64,000 nucleotides of DNA, taken from NCBI RefSeq assembly GCF_006483455.1, contig NZ_PPPU01000052.1, positions 1 through 64,000 of the forward strand. The letters are read 5' to 3'. The translations under genes and the position numbers were made by a program. Position 1 is the stretch's first letter. Each line of letters begins with the position of its first letter. The notes beneath the pieces are model-generated. The model was not told the origin of the DNA. It did no database searches and saw only the letters and a list, made by a program, of their open reading frames with translations. Below, piece after piece: positions 37,344 to 46,331 of the stretch. Origin of the DNA: Methylomonas koyamae. Lineage in GTDB: Bacteria; Pseudomonadota; Gammaproteobacteria; Methylococcales; Methylomonadaceae.

Positions 37344-38073
37344 ATTTTTGATTGTGGTCCTGGTATTGGCCGGGGCCGGCTGGTGGAGTTGGCAACACTT
37401 CGGCGCGAGAGCCCTGCGCGGCCAACCGATCCGTTACGTACGCATCGAAGGTGCGTTCCAATACACCAGCAAGGACAGATTGAAGCAGGTTTTGGCGCCG
37501 CAGATGAAGCAGGGTTACTACCACGCCGATATGCAGGCCATCCATCAGGCGATCAAAGCCCTGCCGTTGGTGGACAAGGTGGACGTAAAACGAGTGTGGC
37601 CGGACGCGGTGCACATCAAAATCACCGAACAAAAACCGGTGGTGCGCTGGGGCAACTCGGCACTATTGAACAAACAAGGCGATTTGCTGGTTCCGGACAA
37701 CATCGAGGAATTCAAGAATCTGCCGTTGATTACCGGCCCGGAAGGCCAGGAGAAAAAGCTGCTGGAAATCATGAAGGGCGTTTACATCGTGTTGAAGGAT
37801 AAATCGATGCAATTGGCCGAGTTCCACGTCAACGAACGCCGGGCTTGGCGGATTAAACTGGCCAACGGCATGGAGATGCAATTGGGCCGCAAGGCGCCGC
37901 TGGAGAATATGCAGCGCTTTTTGAAAACCATGGATTTATTGGGCGAGGAGCAAATCGCCATGATAGCGAGCGTGGACACCCGTTATCCGAACGGCTTTGC
38001 CGTGACTTGGAAACCGGAAGCCGCCGCTATCGATTGGAAAGCAATCGCAGAAAAGAATAAGAACCTGATTTAA
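37333..38073 (+). CDS. ftsQ: Cell division protein FtsQ
   Basis: Bitopic divisome protein that links early (FtsA, FtsZ) and late (FtsL, FtsB, FtsW, FtsI) parts. In 246 residues: a very short cytoplasmic N-terminus, one transmembrane helix (about 4-20), a POTRA domain beginning IRYVRIEGAFQYTSKDRL (about 33-50) and a beta domain. The start is GTG inside ddl (11-bp overlap). The cytoplasmic tail is shorter than in E. coli. Confidence 0.93.
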   Translation: MRLRFLIVVLVLAGAGWWSWQHFGARALRGQPIRYVRIEGAFQYTSKDRLKQVLAPQMKQGYYHADMQAIHQAIKALPLVDKVDVKRVWPDAVHIKITEQKPVVRWGNSALLNKQGDLLVPDNIEEFKNLPLITGPEGQEKKLLEIMKGVYIVLKDKSMQLAEFHVNERRAWRIKLANGMEMQLGRKAPLENMQRFLKTMDLLGEEQIAMIASVDTRYPNGFAVTWKPEAAAIDWKAIAEKNKNLI

Positions 38074-38094
38074 ACGCTTACTGAGCACACAACA

Positions 38095-39321
38095 ATGGCC
38101 AAAAAGACAGATCGAAATATTTTAGTGGGATTGGACATAGGCACGTCGAAGGTCGCGGCCATCGTCGGCGAATACCGCGGCGGCGACGAAATCGAAGTGA
38201 TCGGTATCGGCACCGCGCCGTCCAAGGGCTTGAAAAAAGGCATCGTGGTCAATCTGGAATCGACCGTGCATTCGATCCAGCGCGCGGTCGAGGAAGCCGA
38301 ATTGATGGCCGGTTGCCAGATCAAATCGGTTTTCGCCGGCATCGCCGGCAGCCATATCAAAAGCCTGAATTCGCACGGCATCGTCGCGATCAAGGAAAAG
38401 GAAGTCACCCAGCACGACATCGACCGGGTGATCGATTCGGCGCGGGCGGTGGCAATTCCGGCCGATCAGAAAATCCTGCACATCCTGCCGCAGGAGTTTG
38501 TGATCGACCAGCAGGAAGGCATCAAGGAGCCGATCGGCATGTCCGGCATCCGCCTGGAAGCGAAGGTGCACATGGTCACCAGCAGCGTCAGCGCCGAACA
38601 GAACATCGTCAAATGCATCCGCAAATGCGGGTTGGACGTCGACGATATCGTGCTGGAGCAATTGGCTTCGTGTTCGGCGGTATTGACCGACGACGAGAAG
38701 GATCTGGGCGTGTGCCTGATCGATATCGGTGGCGGCACCACCGATCTGGCGATCTTTTCGGAAGGCGCGATCAAGCACACAGCGGTGATTCCGATTGCCG
38801 GCGATCAGGTCACCAACGATATCGCGGTGGCGTTACGGACGCCGACCAAAAACGCCGAGGACATCAAGCGCCAGTATGCCTGCGCCTTGACCCAATTGGC
38901 CGATCCGCAACAAACCATCAACGTGCCGAGCATCGGCGACCGCGAGCCGCGCAAAATCTCGGCGCAAAACCTGGCCGAGATCGTCGAGCCGCGTTACGAG
39001 GAGTTGATGCTGTTGGTGCAAGCAGAATTGAGAAGAAGTGGATATGAAGATCTGATCGCCGCCGGCATGGTAATCACCGGCGGCAGCTCCCAAGTGAAGG
39101 GATTGGTCGAATTGGCGGAGGAAATTTTCCACATGCCGGTTCGGATGGGCGTACCGCTGCACGTGTCGGGATTGACCGATGTAGCGGAAAACCCGATTTA
39201 TTCGACCGCGGTCGGTCTGTTGCTGTACGGCAAGGATCATCACGGCCGGGCGTTAGGCATAAACGATGACGGCGCCGATCTGTTATCGAAAATAAAAAGC
39301 TGGTTTCAAGGTAATTTTTAA
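38095..39321 (+). CDS. ftsA: Cell division protein FtsA
   Basis: Actin-like ATPase that tethers FtsZ to the membrane. The 408 residues contain LVGLDIGTSKVAAIVGEY (phosphate 1, about 11-28), a 1C/SHS2 domain, IDIGGGTTDLAIFSEG (phosphate 2, about 203-218) and VITGGSSQVKGLVEL (adenosine). The C-terminus LLSKIKSWFQGNF is the amphipathic membrane-targeting helix. It lies 21 bp after ftsQ and 23 bp before ftsZ. Confidence 0.97.
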   Translation: MAKKTDRNILVGLDIGTSKVAAIVGEYRGGDEIEVIGIGTAPSKGLKKGIVVNLESTVHSIQRAVEEAELMAGCQIKSVFAGIAGSHIKSLNSHGIVAIKEKEVTQHDIDRVIDSARAVAIPADQKILHILPQEFVIDQQEGIKEPIGMSGIRLEAKVHMVTSSVSAEQNIVKCIRKCGLDVDDIVLEQLASCSAVLTDDEKDLGVCLIDIGGGTTDLAIFSEGAIKHTAVIPIAGDQVTNDIAVALRTPTKNAEDIKRQYACALTQLADPQQTINVPSIGDREPRKISAQNLAEIVEPRYEELMLLVQAELRRSGYEDLIAAGMVITGGSSQVKGLVELAEEIFHMPVRMGVPLHVSGLTDVAENPIYSTAVGLLLYGKDHHGRALGINDDGADLLSKIKSWFQGNF

Positions 39322-39344
39322 TCTTTTGTCTGGAGGGCGTGAAT

Positions 39345-40502
39345 ATGAAATATGAATTATTGGATAGCAGCGGCAGTGCTGTGATTAAAGTGATCGGCGT
39401 CGGCGGCGGCGGCGGCAATGCGGTCAACCACATGGCAGCCGACGGTATCGACGGCGTCCAGTTTATCTGCGCCAACACCGATGCCCAGGCCCTGCGGGAA
39501 ATGAACGTCGAATCCATCGTCCAACTGGGTGTAGAGCTGACCAAAGGCTTGGGCGCCGGCACCCGGCCGGAAATCGGTAGAGCCGCGGCCGAAGAAAACC
39601 GCGACCGCATCCGCGAAGTCATCTCTGGCGCCGACATGGTGTTCCTGACCGCCGGCATGGGTGGCGGTACCGGTACCGGCGCGATTGCGGTGTTCGCCGA
39701 GGTCGCCAAAGAGTTGGGCGTACTGACCGTGGCCGTGGTATCCAAACCTTTCGACTTCGAAGGTTCCAAGAAAAAAGGCGTGGCCGACGCCGGCTTGCGC
39801 GAACTGGAAAAACTGGTCGATTCCTTGATCATCATTCCTAACCAAAAACTGCTGCCGACGCTAGGCAACAACAAATCGCTGGTCGAAGCGTTCCGTGCCG
39901 CCAACGACGTATTGCGCGATGCGGTACAAGGCATCACCGAGCTGATTACCCACCCGGGCTTGATGAACGTCGACTTTGCCGACGTCCGCACCGTGATGTC
40001 AAATATGGGCAGCGCGATCATGGGTACCGGCGTCGCCAGCGGCGAAAACCGGGCCCGCTTGGCGGCGGAAAAAGCCATTGCCTGCCCGCTGCTGGACGAC
40101 AACAATCTGCAAGGCGCGCGCGGCATCCTGGTCAACGTCACCTCCAACGGCGACCTGGGCCTGAACGAGTTCGACGAAATCGGCAGCATCATGCACGCGT
40201 TCGCTTCCGAAGACGCCGACATGAAAATCGGCATGGCGGTTAATCCGACCTTGGGTAACGAAATCAAAGTCACCGTGGTTGCGACCGGCATGGGCGATAA
40301 AGCCAAACACGCGGCTCCGATCAGTCTGGTGAAAAAGGTCGCGGCCGGCGAAGTCGATTACGGCCAACTGGAAAAACCGACCGTAATCCGCCAGCAAAAG
40401 CAGGAATCGACCCGGGAGTCGCGTTTCGGCGCCCAACCGAGAAACGATGTCGATCTGGACTACTTGGACGTACCGGCCTTCTTGCGTCGCCAAGCGGACT
40501 AA
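39345..40502 (+). CDS. ftsZ: Cell division protein FtsZ
   Basis: Tubulin-like GTPase that forms the division ring. The 385 residues contain the nucleotide loop VGGGGGNAVNHM (about 19-30), the tubulin signature GGGTGTGAIAV (about 104-114), and the T7 catalytic loop NVDFADVRTV. The C-terminal peptide DYLDVPAFLRRQAD binds FtsA and ZipA. The ATG at 39345 has TGGAGGG 7 nt upstream; an in-frame GTG at 39339 is too close to it. Confidence 0.98.
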   Translation: MKYELLDSSGSAVIKVIGVGGGGGNAVNHMAADGIDGVQFICANTDAQALREMNVESIVQLGVELTKGLGAGTRPEIGRAAAEENRDRIREVISGADMVFLTAGMGGGTGTGAIAVFAEVAKELGVLTVAVVSKPFDFEGSKKKGVADAGLRELEKLVDSLIIIPNQKLLPTLGNNKSLVEAFRAANDVLRDAVQGITELITHPGLMNVDFADVRTVMSNMGSAIMGTGVASGENRARLAAEKAIACPLLDDNNLQGARGILVNVTSNGDLGLNEFDEIGSIMHAFASEDADMKIGMAVNPTLGNEIKVTVVATGMGDKAKHAAPISLVKKVAAGEVDYGQLEKPTVIRQQKQESTRESRFGAQPRNDVDLDYLDVPAFLRRQAD

Positions 40503-40543
40503 GCAAGTCCGCCGCTTAGCGCTTCAGGCAGACCACCAAGTTC

Positions 40544-40588
40544 GGGGGGAGCTATCGCCCAATCTGTGATAGACTCCCCCGCCTTGTT
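40544..40588 (+). terminator. Probable terminator hairpin after ftsZ
   Basis: GGGGGAG-C-TATC (40545-40556) pairs with GATA-GA-CTCCCCC (40568-40580) around a short loop, followed by GCCTTGTTTT. The stem has a small internal bulge and the U tract is interrupted, so termination may be partial, allowing read-through into lpxC. lpxC starts only 21 bp further on, so the hairpin may instead act in the lpxC leader. Confidence 0.45.
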
Positions 40589-40608
40589 TTACATATTGTC
40601 GGCATTTC

Positions 40609-41535
40609 ATGATTAAACAGCGTACTTTGAAGAACACGATCAGAGCCACCGGCGTCGGCTTGCATACCGGCGACAAAGTCTATCTGACTCTGCACCCGTC
40701 CGAGCCGGATACCGGCATCCGCTTCCGCCGCGTCGATTTGGAAGCGCCGGTCATGATTTCCGCTCGTCCCGAAAATGTCGGCGAGACCAAACTATCCACC
40801 ACGTTGGTACGCGACGGCGTTAAGGTTTCCACGGTAGAGCATTTACTGTCGGCTCTGGCCGGGCTGGGCATCGACAATGCGATCGTCGATGTCAGCGCCG
40901 CCGAAGTACCGATCATGGACGGCAGCGCCGGGCCTTTTGTATTTTTACTGCAGTCGGCCGGCGTCGTCGAACAAGACGCGCCCAAGCAATATATCCGGAT
41001 CAAACGCGAAGTCAGGGTTGAGGATGGCGACAAATGGGCGGCTTTTCTGCCGTTCGAAGGCTTTAAAGTCACTTTCACGATCGATTTCGAACATCCGGCT
41101 TTTTCCGAGCATTTGAAAACCGCGGTGATGGATTTCTCGACGACGACTTTCGTCAAGGAAGTGGCTCGAGCCCGCACCTTCGGCTTTATGAAAGACATCG
41201 AGTTTTTGCGGGAAAATAATCTGGCGCTGGGCGGAAGTTTGGATAACGCCATCGTGGTCGACGACGACAAGGTGCTGAACGAAGACGGTCTGCGTTACGC
41301 CGACGAATTCGTCAAACACAAGATTCTCGATGCGATCGGCGACCTGTATTTGCTGGGCCACAGCCTGATCGGCGAATATCAGGGCTTTAAATCCGGCCAC
41401 GCGCTGAATAATAAATTGTTATTGACGCTACTGAACGAAACCGACGCCTGGGAAAAGGTCACCTTCGAAAACGCCGAGGACGCGCCGATTTCCTTCTTGC
41501 ATTCGGCTCAGTCTTCCGCACGGGCCACGGGCTGA
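40609..41535 (+). CDS. lpxC: UDP-3-O-acyl-GlcNAc deacetylase LpxC
   Basis: Zinc enzyme for the committed step of lipid A synthesis. The 308 residues begin [21 protein letters not shown]. Zinc ligands are in [14 protein letters not shown] (about 74-87) and [14 protein letters not shown] (about 237-250); the general base region is GHALNNKLL near 264. It is the last gene of the cluster in the plus direction, converging on a DciA-like gene, an arrangement shared with pseudomonads. Confidence 0.97.
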   Translation: MIKQRTLKNTIRATGVGLHTGDKVYLTLHPSEPDTGIRFRRVDLEAPVMISARPENVGETKLSTTLVRDGVKVSTVEHLLSALAGLGIDNAIVDVSAAEVPIMDGSAGPFVFLLQSAGVVEQDAPKQYIRIKREVRVEDGDKWAAFLPFEGFKVTFTIDFEHPAFSEHLKTAVMDFSTTTFVKEVARARTFGFMKDIEFLRENNLALGGSLDNAIVVDDDKVLNEDGLRYADEFVKHKILDAIGDLYLLGHSLIGEYQGFKSGHALNNKLLLTLLNETDAWEKVTFENAEDAPISFLHSAQSSARATG

Positions 41536-41598
41536 TAACGCGCCGACTCAATCTTGACGCTGCCTGGTTCTAGTTCGTCCGGGCAGCGCCTCCATCAA

Positions 41599-42063
41599 CT
41601 AGCCTTCCTGCGTCCTCCGCCGCAAAGTATCGCCCAAACGCTTCAACGCTACTGCCAACGCGTCATCGCCGGTAGCGCTGTCAACACTCCGGCAAAGTAC
41701 TTCGATGGCCTCCGCCGAAGGCAACCTTGGCTTGCGGGGCGCCGCAGATGCGCCGACAGCCGCGGTCACGATTCGAACCTGCAGTTTGACCAAGCCCATC
41801 TCGCCGGCGTCATGCAACTTTTCCAGAATGTTCCGCGCAAAAAAACGAATTTGCGATGCCCAATTCGCGGAGTCGCTGTAGAGCAGAATCGCCGAATCCG
41901 AGGCAACGCAATGCAAAACGTGTTTCGACAGATCATCGGGTAACCCGGCTCGAACGATTGCCAACAATTCCCGTTGCTTGGCAATGTTGCTTAGGCATAA
42001 ACTAATCTGATTTTTATTAAAGTCCGCTGCAGGTTTAAAACGGAATATTTTGGGTTTATTCAT
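41599..42063 (-). CDS. DUF721 / DciA-like protein
   Basis: A 154-residue protein starting MNKPKIFRFKPAADFN. The segment ISLCLSNIAKQRELLAIVRAGLPDDLSKHVLHCV followed by LLLYSDSANWASQIRF-like sequence fits the DUF721 (DciA) fold, a KH-like domain that loads replicative helicase in bacteria lacking DnaC. Genes of this family commonly face lpxC in gammaproteobacteria. The long extension to 42114 was rejected because the shorter ATG gives the expected N-terminus. The C-terminal tail (about 110-154) is basic and variable. Confidence 0.72.
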   Translation of the reverse strand: MNKPKIFRFKPAADFNKNQISLCLSNIAKQRELLAIVRAGLPDDLSKHVLHCVASDSAILLYSDSANWASQIRFFARNILEKLHDAGEMGLVKLQVRIVTAAVGASAAPRKPRLPSAEAIEVLCRSVDSATGDDALAVALKRLGDTLRRRTQEG

Positions 42064-42229
42064 AATTGGCTCAAACTTATCTGCGACAATACGGCAATCA
42101 GTTTGCACCAACACCGCAGTTACAATATTTTACCTTTCTGCCTGTTGAGATAGGTGCAAACATTTTCGACATATCAATCAGCCACCTGTCGATCAGGTAT
42201 AGAAAAAAGACCCCGGTTAACTGTTAGCT

Positions 42230-42700
42230 ATGCGTAAAACCAAAAAGCAAAAAAAACATCACCGAGTCAAAGGGAAACCGCGTTATATTGCAGTCCCAAC
42301 CAAATCCGGAAATCCATCAAGCCAAACCCGATGGCAAATTTTAAAATTTGCCATCGTCGGCGGTTTAGCAACAGCAACGCATGCGGGTATATTTGCCTTT
42401 GTTATTGAAACGCAGTTAGCCCAAGCCCTAGAAGCTAACTTTATCGCCTTTGCCGTCGCCTTTTTAATATCCTTTTTAGGCCAATACCACTGGACCTTTC
42501 GAAATAGCAGCGATACGCATTGGTCCAAAAAGATGACCAAGTTTTTGATCGTCGCATTGATTGGATTGGGCCTAAATACTGCGGGAGTGCTGGTTATCGT
42601 CGAGCGGTTGTTATTACCTTATCATTACGCCATATTATTTATGGTAACAGTAGTTCCGGTGACGACTTTCATTATCAACAAAAAATGGGCTTTTTCCTAA
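42230..42700 (+). CDS. GtrA family membrane protein
   Basis: A 156-residue protein with a strongly basic N-terminus (about 1-40) and four transmembrane helices. KFAIVGGLATATHAGIFAFV (about 39-58) and YHWTFRN (about 88-94) are the GtrA signatures. GtrA proteins are thought to flip undecaprenyl-phosphate-linked glucose made by GtrB-like transferases, modifying O-antigen or other surface glycans. A GtrB-like gene lies 0.8 kb away on the other strand; the stop overlaps the convergent methyltransferase by 4 bp. Base composition is more AT-rich than the dcw genes. Confidence 0.82.
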   Translation: MRKTKKQKKHHRVKGKPRYIAVPTKSGNPSSQTRWQILKFAIVGGLATATHAGIFAFVIETQLAQALEANFIAFAVAFLISFLGQYHWTFRNSSDTHWSKKMTKFLIVALIGLGLNTAGVLVIVERLLLPYHYAILFMVTVVPVTTFIINKKWAFS

Positions 42701-43419
42701 CTCACTTTCTTTGCCAAACAAAAAGCAGACAACCCTGCACCTCTATTGATCAAAAATAAAGTCTTGGCTTCCACCTGATGAATCATTATCAATAAACTAT
42801 TGACAATATTACTTGCCTTAGTCAAATCGCTTTTCGCCTGATTTTTATTCGTCCTGCCTCGCCATCTACTAAATATTCGAATCGCGGCTACAATAGGAAA
42901 TAGCAACCCAAAAAAATACCGACCTTTTACTACATGTAGCCCTGCATTCTTTACAAGCGATTCTAATTCCCCTAAAGAATAGCGTCGTTTATGCTCCAAG
43001 AAAACGTCATGGCCCGACCATAGCAAATTAAACGCCGGCACAGAAATTAAAACATGCCCACCCACAGGCATTCTATCAACATAATATTTTAAAAACTCTC
43101 GATCGTTCTCAACGTGTTCAATAACGTCAATCATTAATACGACATCCTCATCGACAGAATTGATTGTCTTAACAAAAACGATTTCCTTACCCTGATAAAG
43201 CTCGCGCCTTTCATCATCGACATATGCAGTATCGACGCAACGCGCAGCCGAGCCAGCGTCGATCAACAACAATTTCGAAAAAATTCCGGATCCTGCGCCA
43301 ACATCAAGAATTCTTTTAAAAAAAATATCCGCCAATAATCCTTGAATGGCTTTCAGTTTGGACAAGTAATACCAATGCGTATAAACAGCATCGCCTAATA
43401 TTGACTCTTCTTTAACGTC
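42697..43419 (-). CDS. Class I SAM-dependent methyltransferase
   Basis: About 240 residues. The SAM-binding motif ILDVGAGSGIFSKLLL comes early, then VVLMIDVIEHVENDREFL (motif II, acidic plus EHV) and GGHVLISVPAFNLLWS, the pattern of UbiG/COQ5-like small-molecule methyltransferases. The substrate is probably a glycolipid or glycan, judging from neighbours. Start is uncertain: GTG at 43419 has AGGA 9 nt upstream at the preceding stop, whereas TTG at 43452 would overlap the transferase gene by 26 bp. It shares a transcript with the GtrB-like gene. Confidence 0.8.
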   Translation of the reverse strand, partial: DVKEESILGDAVYTHWYYLSKLKAIQGLLADIFFKRILDVGAGSGIFSKLLLIDAGSAARCVDTAYVDDERRELYQGKEIVFVKTINSVDEDVVLMIDVIEHVENDREFLKYYVDRMPVGGHVLISVPAFNLLWSGHDVFLEHKRRYSLGELESLVKNAGLHVVKGRYFFGLLFPIVAAIRIFSRWRGRTNKNQAKSDLTKASNIVNSLLIMIHQVEAKTLFLINRGAGLSAFCLAKKVS

Positions 43420-43426
43420 CACAGCC

Positions 43427-44347
43427 TCATTTCCTGATAACTTTGTTAACAAAGTATAAGGGCCTGCGCTTGGACTCAGAAAAGGCTCTCGCCAGATACT
43501 CCCCCAATACCCCGATAAATATTAATTGCACTCCGCCGAGAAATAAAATAGTCACAATTAATGACGGATAGCCTGCAACCGGATTACCATACAAAATAGT
43601 ATTTATAATAATATAAACTCCGTAACAAAATGCCGCAAATGCTACAGCTACGCCAACATAACTAGCTACCTTAAGCGGAACCTCTGTAAACGAAGTAATC
43701 CCTTCCAACGCGAAATTCCATAGCTTCCAATAGTTCCATTTTGTTTCGCCGGCATAGCGCGGATCACGCCGATACTCTACCGCAACAGAGGGATAACCGA
43801 TCCAAGCGTACAAGCCTTTCATGAAACGATTCCGCTCAGGCAATTGTTTCAACGAATCCACCGCGCGCCGGCTCAATAACCGAAAATCTCCGGTATCGGC
43901 AGGAATATCGATATTAGTCATTCTTCGAATAAACCGGTAAAACAGATACGAAGTCGTTTTCTTGATTACCGACTCGCCGTCTCGGCTAATTCTCCGTGCA
44001 TAAACATTATCGAAGCCACTATTCCATTGCTTCAACAATTCCGGGATTAACTCAGGCGGATCCTGTAAATCTGCATCGATAATAATCACTGCATCGCCCC
44101 GCGAGAAATCAATCCCGGCCGAAACAGCAATTTCTTTGCCGAAATTTCGGCTCAAATCGATAACAACAACTCGCGGATCCGATTCCGACAATCTCTCTAA
44201 TAACTGCAGAGTGCCATCTCGGCTACCGTCATTGACAAAAATCAACTCGTAGTCCGGAGCGGCGGTTTGTAACACAACCGTCACACGAGCATAAAACTGA
44301 TCTAGCACTTCCTGCTCGTTATATGCCGGAACAATTATCGATAACAT
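43427..44347 (-). CDS. GtrB-like polyprenyl-phosphate glycosyltransferase (GT2)
   Basis: About 306 residues. The GT-A domain starts LSIIVPAYNEQEVL and has VNDGSRDGT and the metal motif IDADLQDPPE (about 92-101). Two C-terminal transmembrane helices (about 228-250 and 262-287) anchor it. This is the architecture of GtrB/DPMS enzymes that load glucose or another sugar onto undecaprenyl phosphate. GtrA, the presumed flippase partner, lies across the methyltransferase gene. The ATG at 44347 is preferred over a TTG at 44362. Confidence 0.87.
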   Translation of the reverse strand: MLSIIVPAYNEQEVLDQFYARVTVVLQTAAPDYELIFVNDGSRDGTLQLLERLSESDPRVVVIDLSRNFGKEIAVSAGIDFSRGDAVIIIDADLQDPPELIPELLKQWNSGFDNVYARRISRDGESVIKKTTSYLFYRFIRRMTNIDIPADTGDFRLLSRRAVDSLKQLPERNRFMKGLYAWIGYPSVAVEYRRDPRYAGETKWNYWKLWNFALEGITSFTEVPLKVASYVGVAVAFAAFCYGVYIIINTILYGNPVAGYPSLIVTILFLGGVQLIFIGVLGEYLARAFSESKRRPLYFVNKVIRK

Positions 44348-44603
44348 GATGCCACCATTCAATATTTGTTATATTTTATAGCGACTATTTTAACAGCATA
44401 GCCGCAAATGTATTTTCGACCCTTATAAAATAAAAACTGCCGTTTCGTATTCCCGCCAGAGCCGAAACAACGCACCGATCAATGGTCAAGTATAGGCAAT
44501 TTCACTAACATCGCCAGTTTCCGGCAGCAACTCCTGGCGCCGCCTTACCAGCCTAAAATTATTGATATACAATACGATTACCTTGAGAGTCACAGGAAAA
44601 ACC

Positions 44604-46331
44604 ATGAAAAACGGTCTGACGGCTAGTTTGCATATTCGCCCCAATCTACGGGACTTTTTCTACATATACCTGCCGTTGCTGCTATTAAGCACAATTATCG
44701 TATTGAATCTGACAGCATTTATCGATTCGATAAGATTCTACCCGAGTAACGACAGCTACTACGAAGAAGCTCAAAATTTCATCAAGGGCCACGGCTTAAC
44801 CAGAACGCCTTGGGCGGCGAACAACTATACCGTGGATTACGAACCAACCATATATCAACCGCCAGGCTACGGAATACTAATTTATCTGGTTACACAATTC
44901 GGTCTGCCACCCACCGCCGCCGACCTGTGGATTTCTCGAATTTGCTGGATATTAACGCCCTCCGCCCTTGCCTTTCTCCTACGGCCACTAATCGGTCTGA
45001 CGTTTTCGATTCTATCCGCAGCAATAATCGCAAGCGCCCCCAGCTTTTATTTATTCAGCCCAGGCCCATTTACTGAGCCGGTTTATAGCTTGCTGATCTT
45101 GATTTCCCTGGGCGTAACAACTAGAAGCCTACAATATGAAGATAAGCATAAAAATTTAAAATTATTTGTTTTGTCCGGATTTATCGCCGGCATTGCCTAT
45201 GCCATCAGAAACGTTGGCTTGGCATATTTTTTATCTTTTTTTTCGGCACTACTAGTACTAGGAGCATTAAGACAGGAAAGCCCGAAAAAGATTGCCAAAA
45301 TTTTCGGATTTTTTCTATTGGGCTTAACCCCTATCGTAATAGCCTTACTCTGGAGGAATATTAGTCTATTTGGCGAAGCACTACCCTACAAAGTCAATCA
45401 AGGTTACTTTTCAACGCCGCTGATTTCGTTACGCGTTTTAATTGAAGCCATCCTACTTGACCTGAGTGGCTCGCGGGACATATCGATGTTGTCGTGGGAT
45501 TTTTTGCGCTTAATTTCAATCGGGCTTCCGCTGGCAACTCTATTCGCTTACTTTTGTTGGAAACACCGGCATAGCTACAATTTAACCGAAAAGTTCTTTA
45601 TTTTATTCGCGCTGCTATTGCTCACATCTTCGAGCGGAATGCTAGTCATTGCCCATACTTACCACGGCCTGGATCCGGGAGATCTGATCCGCCACGTATA
45701 TCCTTTTAGCTGGATATTTTTCCCCCTGTTTTTAGTTGCTTTTCGCATCAAAAATCAAGGCCCATATTACAAAGCCGTCGGTGTCGCTATTGGCACCATC
45801 ATTATTGCCGGCCACTTATATTTTATTAAATCCGACATCGAAAAAACCGAAGACATTCTGAACAGCCTCAACCAGTCTACAGACATTGTTGCCGCGGCGC
45901 AGCCAGTTACCGGAAAATATAAAATACTATCGAACGAAATTATCTTTAAAATTAGCCGCGATCCAATTATCCAGAACACCGTATCCGCTCTTCCGGGAGA
46001 TGCCTTATTAATATCGAATGTGGGCGGTGCTTTGCGCCGAGTGACCGGCCGTCCGGTCAGAACCCTGGACTTTAACGCCAGAAATTTGGATAAGAGCTTA
46101 ATGGATGTTATAGAAATGTCTAACTCGGTTACAACGGTTAGACCATTTTATTTTATAGCGCTACCTAGCAACGATATCGCCAGAGCGCCTGTTAGTATCG
46201 ATTGGCAGCAGAAAATGGCGGAAATACTTGTTCCGCACGGTTTTTCGATTGCGGAGCAGCACGCCAATATCATCGTATTTTCCAAACCCAAGCAGCCTAA
46301 CTCCCTTGCAAATGGTCAGGAGACTTTATGA
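44604..46331 (+). CDS. Multi-pass GT-C-type membrane protein, probable glycosyltransferase
   Basis: A 575-residue protein with about 10-12 transmembrane helices and a C-terminal periplasmic domain (about 415-575). The first periplasmic loop after helix 1 contains SNDSYYEEAQNFIKGHG and YQPPGYGILIY, in the position and style of the acidic loop of ArnT/PMT-like GT-C enzymes; no defined motif was matched beyond that. It would use a polyprenyl-linked sugar, fitting the GtrA/GtrB neighbours. The ATG has AGGA 7 nt upstream. The gene is AT-rich compared with flanking genes, and its stop overlaps the next gene by 4 bp. Confidence 0.7.
   Translation: MKNGLTASLHIRPNLRDFFYIYLPLLLLSTIIVLNLTAFIDSIRFYPSNDSYYEEAQNFIKGHGLTRTPWAANNYTVDYEPTIYQPPGYGILIYLVTQFGLPPTAADLWISRICWILTPSALAFLLRPLIGLTFSILSAAIIASAPSFYLFSPGPFTEPVYSLLILISLGVTTRSLQYEDKHKNLKLFVLSGFIAGIAYAIRNVGLAYFLSFFSALLVLGALRQESPKKIAKIFGFFLLGLTPIVIALLWRNISLFGEALPYKVNQGYFSTPLISLRVLIEAILLDLSGSRDISMLSWDFLRLISIGLPLATLFAYFCWKHRHSYNLTEKFFILFALLLLTSSSGMLVIAHTYHGLDPGDLIRHVYPFSWIFFPLFLVAFRIKNQGPYYKAVGVAIGTIIIAGHLYFIKSDIEKTEDILNSLNQSTDIVAAAQPVTGKYKILSNEIIFKISRDPIIQNTVSALPGDALLISNVGGALRRVTGRPVRTLDFNARNLDKSLMDVIEMSNSVTTVRPFYFIALPSNDIARAPVSIDWQQKMAEILVPHGFSIAEQHANIIVFSKPKQPNSLANGQETL

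Noticed and set aside
39074-40306. 410-codon antisense frame opposite ftsA and ftsZ
   Set aside because: Low-complexity Ser/Pro/Ala composition and complete overlap with ftsZ mark it as a shadow.
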